Made by a program: the position numbers and the translations under genes
Shown here: positions 1-5,770 of the stretch, one piece after another
How the letters are laid out: each line of letters opens with the position of its first letter
Numbering within the stretch: the stretch's first letter is position 1
Assembly: GCA_903921135.1 (NCBI GenBank)
Contig: CAIXOY010000285.1
Span: forward strand, 1 to 7,092
Source: an uncultured Gammaproteobacteria bacterium
GTDB taxonomy: Bacteria > Pseudomonadota > Gammaproteobacteria > Pseudomonadales > UBA5518
Reading direction: 5' to 3'
Length of the DNA stretch: 7,092 nt
The notes under the pieces: generated by a model
Databases searched by the model: none
Told to the model about the DNA's origin: nothing
What the model saw: the letters and a program-made list of their open reading frames with translations, nothing else

Positions 1-28
1 CCCCGCAAACGACAACAGGCCTCGCCCC

Positions 29-1306
29 ATGGAAAAGACCGACCCCGCGCGCATGCGCCGCATCGTCACCACCGCCCTGGCGGGCGCTTCGATCGAGTGG
101 TACGACTTCTTCATCTACGGCACGGCCGCGGCGATGGTGTTCCCCAAGCTGTTCTTCCCGGGTTCCGATCCCATGGTCGGCACCTTGCTGTCCTTCGGTA
201 CGTTTGCCGTGGGCTTCATCGCGCGTCCCGTGGGCGGCATACTTTTCGGGCATTTCGGTGACAAGGTCGGACGCAAACGCTCGCTGGTGGCGGCGCTGCT
301 GCTGATGGGCCTCACCACGACAGGCATCGGGCTCATGCCGACTTACGCCACGATTGGCGTGTGGGCACCCGTGCTGCTGATCGCCTTGCGTTTCGCCCAG
401 GGCGTTGCCATCGGGGGGCAGTGGGGCGGTGCCGTTCTTCTCCTTACCGAGAGCGCGCCGCCCGAGCGTCGCGGCTTCTACGGATCTTTCGCGCAATTGG
501 GCGTGCCCATCGGCGTGCTCCTGGCGAACCTCGTTTTCCTGCTCGTCACGCAGATCTTTGGCGAAGAGGCTCTGCAAGCATGGGCGTGGCGCTTGCCGTT
601 CCTGTTCAGCGTGGTGCTGATCGGTATCGGGGTCTACGTGAACGTGCGCCTCGAGGAGACGCCTGCTTTCGAGCAGTCCCGGAAGCAGGCCGCACCCGCG
701 AAGGGTTCACCCATCCTGCAGGCCCTGCGTGAGCACCCGCGCATCATCCTTCTGGCCGCCGGCGCTTTCGTCGCGGTGAACTCCATCTTCTACATTTTCA
801 TTACTTACATCGTGGCCTACGGCACACAGACGTTGGGTTTGTCGAAGAGCACGGTGCTCACGGCGGTGATGGTTTCTGCCGTGGTGCAGTCGCCGGCGCT
901 GGTGCTTGCGGCGCATGTGTCCGATCGCATCGGACGTCACACCGTCTTCCTGTGGGGCGCAGCCCTGCTCGGCATCTGGTCGCTGGTGTTCTTCCCGCTC
1001 GTTGATACGGGCAGTTTCCTCGGCATCCTTGTGGCGCTGACTGTCGGACAGGCTTTCCTCAGCCTTATGTATGGTCCGCAGGCAGCACTTTTCGGCGAGC
1101 TTTTCCCGGTCGAGATCCGTTACTCGGGCGCTTCGCTCGGCTATCAGATCGGCGCGATTTTCGGTGGTGCCTTTGCGCCGCTCATCGCGGCCTCACTGCT
1201 CGTGGCGACGGGAACCTCGATGGCGATCGGCGTTTACATGAGCCTCATGTGTGCGATCACCTTCGCAAGTATTCTCTTGCTGCGCGGTGCGCGCGTGCAC
1301 GCCTGA
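29..1306 (+). CDS. MHS-family major facilitator transporter (metabolite:H+ symporter)
   Basis: Inner-membrane secondary transporter of 425 residues, the usual length for the metabolite:H+ symporter (MHS) group that includes ProP, ShiA and KgtP. Visible hallmarks are the IEWYDFFIYG start of TM1 (residues 22-31), the MFS loop 2-3 signature FGHFGDKVGRKRS (73-85), the TM4 motif RFAQGVAIGGQWGGA (121-135), and the repeat of the loop motif in the second half, HVSDRIGRH (296-304). About twelve hydrophobic segments are separated by a charged central loop (207-238), giving the 6+6 MFS layout. The substrate cannot be read from sequence; organic acids, betaines and amino acids are all known for the group. 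Position 131 is Gln where characterised relatives usually carry Glu (GGEWGGA). The start at 29 has only a weak AGG upstream (16-18), so an alternative ATG at 53 (Met9) is possible. The next gene begins 8 bases after the stop, which suggests cotranscription. Sequence before the start is too short to show a promoter. Confidence 0.93.
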   Translation: MEKTDPARMRRIVTTALAGASIEWYDFFIYGTAAAMVFPKLFFPGSDPMVGTLLSFGTFAVGFIARPVGGILFGHFGDKVGRKRSLVAALLLMGLTTTGIGLMPTYATIGVWAPVLLIALRFAQGVAIGGQWGGAVLLLTESAPPERRGFYGSFAQLGVPIGVLLANLVFLLVTQIFGEEALQAWAWRLPFLFSVVLIGIGVYVNVRLEETPAFEQSRKQAAPAKGSPILQALREHPRIILLAAGAFVAVNSIFYIFITYIVAYGTQTLGLSKSTVLTAVMVSAVVQSPALVLAAHVSDRIGRHTVFLWGAALLGIWSLVFFPLVDTGSFLGILVALTVGQAFLSLMYGPQAALFGELFPVEIRYSGASLGYQIGAIFGGAFAPLIAASLLVATGTSMAIGVYMSLMCAITFASILLLRGARVHA

Positions 1307-1314
1307 GTACCCGT

Positions 1315-3030
1315 ATGGAGCACGGATCCTTTCTTCCCGCGGCACTGTTGTTGCTCGGTGCGATGGTGCTGGCGGTGCCGCTTGCCCAACGCGCAGGGCT
1401 GGGCAGCGTGCCCGGCTATCTGCTTGCCGGCATCCTGGTGGGGCCCTCGGTGCTGGGACTGGTAGACGAGCACGAGCTGATTGCTGTCGCCGGCGAGTTC
1501 GGTGTGGTGTTCCTCCTGTTCGTCACGGGTATCGAGCTGAGCCCGGCTCGACTCTGGTTGCTACGCCGGCTGGTGTTCGGCCTCGGTGGTCTTCAGGTTC
1601 TTGCCACGGCGGCTGTGATCGGCGTGCTTGCGCTCGCGGTGGGTGCAGGGCGTGAAGCGGCATTGATCGTCGGTTTCGGTCTGGCGCTTTCTTCCACCGC
1701 TCTCGTGCTTCAGGTACTGGCCGAGCGCAAGGAACTCGGTACTCCCGCGGGGCGTGCCGGGCTCTCGGTGCTGCTGTTGCAGGACGTCGCCGTGGCGCCG
1801 CTGGTATCCCTCGTGTATTTCCTCGGGCCGGACGACCCCAATGCCTCCGCGCAGGATCCGCTGCTCGGCCCCTTGCGTTCGCTTGCGCTACTTGCCGTTT
1901 TTCTTGTTGCAGGGCGGTTTCTGCTCCGGCGTGCGCTACCCGTGGTGGCGCAGAGCCGCAACGCGGACGTCCTCGTAGCGACTGCCGTGCTGCTCGTGCT
2001 CGGTGCCGCCTGGCTGATGCAGGAGGCGGGATTCTCCATGGCCCTGGGTGCCTTCCTCGCCGGAGTGCTGCTCGCCGACTCCCCCTACCGTCATCAGGTG
2101 GTCGCCGACATCCAGCCCTTCCGCGGCATTTTGCTGGGACTCTTCTTTCTCACGGTTGGCATGTCGCTGGACGTTGCAGCGGCGCTGGAGCGATGGCATG
2201 TGCTGCTCATGCTCACCTGCGGTTTCATGGTGTTGAAGGCTGCGATCATGACGGCGGCAGCCCGGCTCTTCGGCTTGCCGCTGGACCAGGCCGTACGCAC
2301 GGGGTTGCAGTTGTCGCAGGGCGGGGAATTCGCGCTCGTGCTCTTCGCTCTTGCGCTTGGGCAAGGAATTTTCGATGCGCAGCTGCATGCCTTGTTGCTG
2401 CAGATGCTGGTGCTCAGCCTCCTGCTTGCGCCGCTCGGCTTTCTGGTTGGTGATCTGCTCGCGCGCCGCTTTCAGGACGCAGCGAACCCGCTACTCGACG
2501 TCATCGAGGTAGAGCCGGACCTCGAGGGGCATGTCCTTCTGTGCGGATATGGCCGAGTCGGTTCACAGCTTGGCAATGTGCTCGAGGCGGCGGGGCTTCG
2601 CTGGGTAGCCGCCGATATGCGGCCCGAGACTGTACAGCTCGCGCGGCTCGCAGGCTTGCCGGTGTACTTCGGCGATGCTTCCCGGCCCTCCATCCTCGAG
2701 TCCTTGCGGGTGGAGCATGCGGTGCTCGCGATCGTCACGCTGGATGATGCCGATGCTGCGGAGCGCAGTGTGCATGCCATCCGCCGCCATGCACCGGACT
2801 GCCGTATCCTCGTGCGTTCACCCGATCTGCTGCATGCCGACCTCCTCTTGAAGCACGGCGCGACGCGCGCCGTACCGGAAACCTCGGAGTACAGCCTGCA
2901 GCTCGGCCTGGCGGGGCTTGCCGAGCTCGGTGTCGAAGCGCAGCGGCTCGAGGAGATCGAGACCGCGTTCCGTGAGGAAGGATATTCCCGGCTTCATGCC
3001 AACCGTGCCGGGATTCCGCAGCGCCGCTGA
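1315..3030 (+). CDS. KefB/KefC-type cation:proton antiporter with TrkA-N domain (CPA2 family)
   Basis: Predicted K+ (or other monovalent cation) efflux/proton antiporter of the inner membrane, 571 residues. Residues 1-383 are a Na+/H+-exchanger-type membrane domain with about 12-13 hydrophobic segments. It includes the LLLQDVAVAP stretch (153-162), whose Gln-Asp pair matches the KefC-type ion-binding site, and LQLSQGGEFALVLF (331-344) near the last helices. Residues 405-505 are a cytoplasmic TrkA-N/RCK nucleotide-binding domain with GYGRVG (411-416) and an acidic residue at D434 ending the second strand, consistent with NAD(H) binding. The start at 1315 was chosen because the first membrane helix begins a few residues later. 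The in-frame ATG at 1249 would add 22 polar residues and overlap the upstream gene. In the loop equivalent to the E. coli KefC gating loop, H260 and D265 are kept, but the other two acidic positions are Val263 and Gln267. No KefF/KefG-type ancillary oxidoreductase is adjacent, so glutathione gating is uncertain. The ion specificity is inferred from the family only. Confidence 0.92.
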   Translation: MEHGSFLPAALLLLGAMVLAVPLAQRAGLGSVPGYLLAGILVGPSVLGLVDEHELIAVAGEFGVVFLLFVTGIELSPARLWLLRRLVFGLGGLQVLATAAVIGVLALAVGAGREAALIVGFGLALSSTALVLQVLAERKELGTPAGRAGLSVLLLQDVAVAPLVSLVYFLGPDDPNASAQDPLLGPLRSLALLAVFLVAGRFLLRRALPVVAQSRNADVLVATAVLLVLGAAWLMQEAGFSMALGAFLAGVLLADSPYRHQVVADIQPFRGILLGLFFLTVGMSLDVAAALERWHVLLMLTCGFMVLKAAIMTAAARLFGLPLDQAVRTGLQLSQGGEFALVLFALALGQGIFDAQLHALLLQMLVLSLLLAPLGFLVGDLLARRFQDAANPLLDVIEVEPDLEGHVLLCGYGRVGSQLGNVLEAAGLRWVAADMRPETVQLARLAGLPVYFGDASRPSILESLRVEHAVLAIVTLDDADAAERSVHAIRRHAPDCRILVRSPDLLHADLLLKHGATRAVPETSEYSLQLGLAGLAELGVEAQRLEEIETAFREEGYSRLHANRAGIPQRR

Positions 3031-3066
3031 TCGCGGCATGATTGCTCGCCGCCACCGGTCCGGATC

Positions 3067-3073
3067 GGAGGAG
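3067..3073 (+). promoter_or_regulatory. Strong ribosome binding site GGAGGAG
   Basis: GGAGGAG lies three bases before the ATG at 3077, with its GGAGG core five bases away. This is the best Shine-Dalgarno match in the window. It fixes the oxygenase start at 3077, although the reading frame is open upstream as far as an ATG at 2918 inside the preceding gene. Confidence 0.85.
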
Positions 3074-3076
3074 TAC

Positions 3077-3901
3077 ATGGCAGTCGTTCATATCGCAGAC
3101 ATCGTGGATCTCGACCGCTATCCCCTGCACAGCCCTGACAGCCAGCGCTGCCAGGCGTTGCTGCGCAACGGGCGCGAGTGTCTGAGGGAAGAATCGCTGT
3201 TCGTGCTGCCGGGATTCATCAGGCCCGGGGCGGTCGGGCGGATGGCGGTCGAACTCGAAGAGCGCCTGCCCTGGGCTGCCCGCTACGAGGCCATGGCAGG
3301 CAGTTACCTTCCTGATGGTGCCGAGTGGCCCCCCGGACACCCTCGCACTGCCACCCATCTGTTCCGCTATCACCAGGTGCTGAATTACCAGATCCCCAAC
3401 GACTCACCGCTGCGCAGCGTCTATGTGTGGGAGCCATTGCGCGAATTCCTCCGCCAGTTGATGGGTTACGACACCTTCCATCGCAGCGAATGTCCGCATC
3501 TTGCCCTCACGGCGAAACTTGCCGGAGAGGGCGACACCGACGGCTGGCACTTCGACGGCAACGACGTGGTGTTTTCGGTGCTGCTGCAGGCACCCGAAGA
3601 CGGTGGCGAGTTCGAGTACGTGCCCGGCGTGCGCAGCGAACGCGAGGAGAACTACGACGCCGTAGCCGGTGTTTTCGCAGGAGAAGGCGAGGGCGTGCGC
3701 CGTGCGCGGCTTTGCGTCGGAGATCTGAATGTGTTCCAGGGCAACCACACGCTGCATCGTGTGAGCCCTGTAAGGGGAGGGCGTCGGCGCATTGTGGGGC
3801 TCTTCAGCTACGACCGGTTGCCGGGCACGAATTTCGGCGAGCCCTACATATCCCGGTTGCGTCGTGATACGCCCGGCGTCACCGCGCTCGCCAACACCTA
3901 G
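3077..3901 (+). CDS. 2-oxoglutarate/Fe(II)-dependent oxygenase, HalD/BesD-like, with intact HxD motif
   Basis: Predicted soluble non-heme iron oxygenase of 274 residues, using O2 and 2-oxoglutarate to oxidise a small substrate. The iron ligands are visible: H158 and D160 in GWHFDGND (156-163), and the distal H227 in NHTLHRVSPV (223-232). One of R236-R238 downstream is the likely 2-oxoglutarate carboxylate ligand. The stretch LLQAPEDGGEFEYVPGVR (169-186) is, from memory, typical of the group that contains the amino-acid halogenases HalD and BesD. Those halogenases have Gly in place of the Asp, leaving room for chloride. Here the Asp is present, so hydroxylation is expected. Free amino acids such as lysine are substrates of characterised relatives, but the substrate here is unknown. 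There is no signal peptide. The gene follows the antiporter by 46 bases and precedes the phosphoesterase by 38 bases on the same strand. The start is set by the strong ribosome binding site; upstream in-frame ATGs are rejected because they precede the conserved region and lack such a site. Confidence 0.88.
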   Translation: MAVVHIADIVDLDRYPLHSPDSQRCQALLRNGRECLREESLFVLPGFIRPGAVGRMAVELEERLPWAARYEAMAGSYLPDGAEWPPGHPRTATHLFRYHQVLNYQIPNDSPLRSVYVWEPLREFLRQLMGYDTFHRSECPHLALTAKLAGEGDTDGWHFDGNDVVFSVLLQAPEDGGEFEYVPGVRSEREENYDAVAGVFAGEGEGVRRARLCVGDLNVFQGNHTLHRVSPVRGGRRRIVGLFSYDRLPGTNFGEPYISRLRRDTPGVTALANT

Positions 3902-3939
3902 TCACACGCCTGTCACCTGCGTGGCGCACCCTGAGTTCC

Positions 3940-4827
3940 ATGCCAGATGCCACCGCCGCAGCATTGGCCCGCGGGTTCATCCCCGGTGCCGCCGACTCCT
4001 CCCCGGCAGGGGAGCATCCCGAGCCCCCGGCCAGTCTGAATCTTCGTACGGTATGGATTTCCGACATCCACCTCGGCACGCCCGGCTGCCAGGCGGATGC
4101 ATTGCTCGATTTCCTGCGCCACACCGACTGCGACACGCTCTACCTCGTGGGAGACATCGTCGACGGCTGGCAGCTGCGCCGTAACTGGTACTGGCCGCAG
4201 GCGCACAACGACGTGCTGCAAAAGCTGCTGCGCAAGGCCCGCAAGGGCACCCGCGTGATCTATGTGCCTGGCAATCACGACGAGTTCGCGCGTTCTTACC
4301 TGGGGCACAACTTCGGTGGCATCGATGTCGCGGAGGAGTGGATCCACACCACTGCGGACGGCCGCCGTCTCTGGGTGACGCACGGGGATTTCTTCGACGG
4401 TGTGGTGCAGTGTGCGAAATGGCTCGCGCTGGTGGGCGATTGGGCCTACACCTTCACGTTGCAGATCAACGTGCATTTCAACCGTCTTCGCGCACGCTTC
4501 GGGCTGCCTTACTGGAGTCTCTCGAGCTACCTGAAGCAGCGCGTGAAGCGCGCAGTGAGCTACATCTCGGATTTCGAGTCGGCACTTGCGCGCGAGGCCC
4601 GTATACGCGGGATGGACGGCGTGGTCTGCGGTCACATCCACCACGCGGAGATGCGCGATATCGAGGGCATCCTCTACGCCAACGACGGTGACTGGGTCGA
4701 GAGCCTCACGGCGCTCTGCGAACACCCGGACGGGCGTCTCGAGATCATCGACTGGTCCCCATCAGGCGAGGCGCGTCGCGCTGTCGCCCTCATGACCTCC
4801 GAGTCGCCGCGGCTGCAGGCCGCCTAG
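3940..4827 (+). CDS. Calcineurin-like metallophosphoesterase, UDP-2,3-diacylglucosamine hydrolase-like (COG2908 type)
   Basis: Predicted two-metal phosphoesterase of 295 residues, annotated in relatives as UDP-2,3-diacylglucosamine diphosphatase, the lipid A step that gives lipid X. All core motifs are visible: D42 and H44 in SDIHLG, D72 in LVGDIVDGW, GNHDE at 111-115, H148 in THGD, and H232/H234 in CGHIHH (230-235). Between the fourth and fifth motifs lies a longer segment (about 151-225, with WLALVGDWAY and LPYWSLSSYLKQ). This segment is characteristic of the widespread long COG2908 relatives and makes the protein longer than E. coli LpxH (240 residues). It may therefore be an LpxH paralogue with another lipid or nucleotide substrate, and I do not assign lpxH. 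Residues 1-34 are a Pro/Ala-rich leader outside the conserved domain; no in-frame ATG or GTG lies between it and the core, and only a weak GAG (3933-3935) precedes the start. The stop overlaps that of the convergent decarboxylase gene. Confidence 0.9.
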   Translation: MPDATAAALARGFIPGAADSSPAGEHPEPPASLNLRTVWISDIHLGTPGCQADALLDFLRHTDCDTLYLVGDIVDGWQLRRNWYWPQAHNDVLQKLLRKARKGTRVIYVPGNHDEFARSYLGHNFGGIDVAEEWIHTTADGRRLWVTHGDFFDGVVQCAKWLALVGDWAYTFTLQINVHFNRLRARFGLPYWSLSSYLKQRVKRAVSYISDFESALAREARIRGMDGVVCGHIHHAEMRDIEGILYANDGDWVESLTALCEHPDGRLEIIDWSPSGEARRAVALMTSESPRLQAA

Positions 4828-4830
4828 GCG
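4821..4830. other. 10-bp palindrome holding both convergent stop codons
   Basis: CGCCTAGGCG is a perfect palindrome. The phosphoesterase stop TAG is 4825-4827 on + and the decarboxylase stop TAG is 4824-4826 on -, so the two genes overlap by four bases. There is no room for an intergenic terminator, and no hairpin with a T-run is seen on either side. Confidence 0.9.
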
Positions 4831-5702
4831 TCTTTGCGCAGCACCATCAGCCGCTCGCCCATGCGCAGTCGCGCGCCGGCGCTGATGCCGCCGGCCAGCC
4901 TCACGCCCGGCGGCGCGATCACAATCACGGTCGATCCCTGCTCGAACCAGCCGAGTTCCTGAGCTTTGCGATAGCGCGCCGCGCAGGCGATGTGTTGTGG
5001 TCCGCGATACGAGAGCCCGAGGCGTTCCTGCACCGCATGGAGCCGCAGCGTGGCCACGCCCACCGCGGCCACCGGCACCAGCAGCAGCGGCGTTCCGGCG
5101 TTGCCCTCTAGCGCCATCTCCAGCACCGCGCGCTCATTGCGGCAGTAAAGCGATGGCACCCGGCGCACGGCAGGCGGATTCACGTTCCACGTATCCCCCG
5201 CGATGTGCGTGACCTTCGTCAGGGTTGCGTCCGCCGGAGCATGAAACCGGTGATACATCCCCGAGCTCAGGCGGATCGTGACGTAGCTGCCGTCGCGCAT
5301 GCGCTCCGCAAGGCTCTCCGAGCCCAGCAGTTCGGCCAGCGTGTAGCGCAGCCCTTTGGCCTGAACGGCTTCGATGCCGGAGAGCGCGCCGCAGGCCATC
5401 ACGTTCCCGTCGCAGGGACTGATGAGCGCCTCCGCCGTGTTGTCGATGACGCGACTGCCGGGCAGCAGTTCCCGCGTGAAACACGCGTGCAGGCTCGGGA
5501 AGTTCTGGCTCATGGCATCGGAGAGGTCCAGCCCGCCCAGGCGCCGCCACAGCGCGATCGAGACTCGGACTACCCAGGGGTTTTCCACGTGGCTGAACCA
5601 GCCAAGCAGGCGCGTGGCGCCCACCCGCGGGATGCGGTTGGTGAGCAGGAAGTTCAGTTCCTCGAGAAGCGTGCTTGTGTGTCGGAGCAATGACTGTTTC
5701 AT
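4824..5702 (-). CDS. psd: Phosphatidylserine decarboxylase proenzyme
   Basis: Membrane-associated pyruvoyl enzyme that converts phosphatidylserine to phosphatidylethanolamine, the last step of PE synthesis. At 292 residues it is slightly shorter than the E. coli enzyme (322). Catalytic elements are in order: D98 in SPCDG (95-99), H151 and H154 in YHRFH (150-154), CRNERAVL (187-194), and the self-cleavage site GST at 256-258. Cleavage before S257 would give a beta chain of about 256 residues and a 36-residue alpha chain carrying the pyruvoyl group. The usual VGA-x-x-VGSI segment before the cleavage site is replaced by PVAAVGVATLRLH (210-222), so this is a somewhat divergent member. It could be a second, specialised PSD rather than the housekeeping copy. 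The ATG at 5702 has only a weak AGAG upstream. The gene is divergent from the aminotransferase (68 bases) and convergent with the phosphoesterase. Assignment to the family is firm; exact substrate specificity is inferred. Confidence 0.93.
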   Translation of the reverse strand: MKQSLLRHTSTLLEELNFLLTNRIPRVGATRLLGWFSHVENPWVVRVSIALWRRLGGLDLSDAMSQNFPSLHACFTRELLPGSRVIDNTAEALISPCDGNVMACGALSGIEAVQAKGLRYTLAELLGSESLAERMRDGSYVTIRLSSGMYHRFHAPADATLTKVTHIAGDTWNVNPPAVRRVPSLYCRNERAVLEMALEGNAGTPLLLVPVAAVGVATLRLHAVQERLGLSYRGPQHIACAARYRKAQELGWFEQGSTVIVIAPPGVRLAGGISAGARLRMGERLMVLRKDA

Positions 5703-5738
5703 GACTCTGTCAAATCCCGCTGTTAAGACGTGTGTATC

Positions 5739-5754
5739 GCGCCGCTGCCGGCGC
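5739..5754 (+). promoter_or_regulatory. GC-rich hairpin upstream of aminotransferase start
   Basis: GCGCCG (5739-5744) and CGGCGC (5749-5754) form a perfect six-base-pair stem with a four-base CTGC loop. It lies inside the 68-base divergent intergenic region and ends four bases before the ribosome binding site of the aminotransferase gene. It could affect translation or be an operator, but in GC-rich DNA it may also be chance. No T-run follows, so it is not an intrinsic terminator. Confidence 0.4.
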
Positions 5755-5757
5755 TGT

Positions 5758-5763
5758 GGAGAG
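5758..5763 (+). promoter_or_regulatory. Ribosome binding site GGAGAG for the aminotransferase
   Basis: GGAGAG ends seven bases before the ATG at 5771. It supports that start and therefore the full N-terminal extension, over a later in-frame Met such as residue 40 (5888). Confidence 0.75.
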
Positions 5764-5770
5764 TGTGTTC

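Noticed and set aside
1249..1314. Upstream extension of the antiporter to the ATG at 1249
   Set aside because: It adds 22 polar residues before the first membrane helix and lies within the MFS coding region.
3023..3037. Five-base-pair hairpin (GCCGC/GCGGC) over the antiporter stop codon
   Set aside because: The stem is short and no T-run follows, so it is not a credible intrinsic terminator; such stems are frequent in GC-rich DNA.
2918..3076. Upstream extension of the oxygenase to the ATG at 2918 or 3038
   Set aside because: It would overlap the antiporter gene and add a basic, non-conserved leader. The strong GGAGGAG site points to 3077.
2735..3373. A 212-codon minus-strand frame across the antiporter/oxygenase junction
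   Set aside because: It spans two well-supported + strand genes and its composition is typical of an antisense GC-rich shadow.
3077..3901. Assignment of the oxygenase as a halogenase
   Set aside because: The iron-binding Asp160 is present; halogenases of this group have Gly or Ala at that position.
3905..3923. CACGC/GCGTG inverted repeat after the oxygenase stop
   Set aside because: It has a five-base stem with a nine-base loop and no T-run, too weak to call a terminator or operator.
3913..4725. A 270-codon minus-strand frame opposite the metallophosphoesterase
   Set aside because: It is antisense to a gene with all metal-binding motifs intact. It has no family motif and no ribosome binding site.
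5708..5713. TTGACA on the minus strand, a perfect -35 consensus upstream of psd
   Set aside because: It is only five bases from the psd start codon, so a promoter using it would start transcription inside the coding region. No matching -10 was judged convincing.
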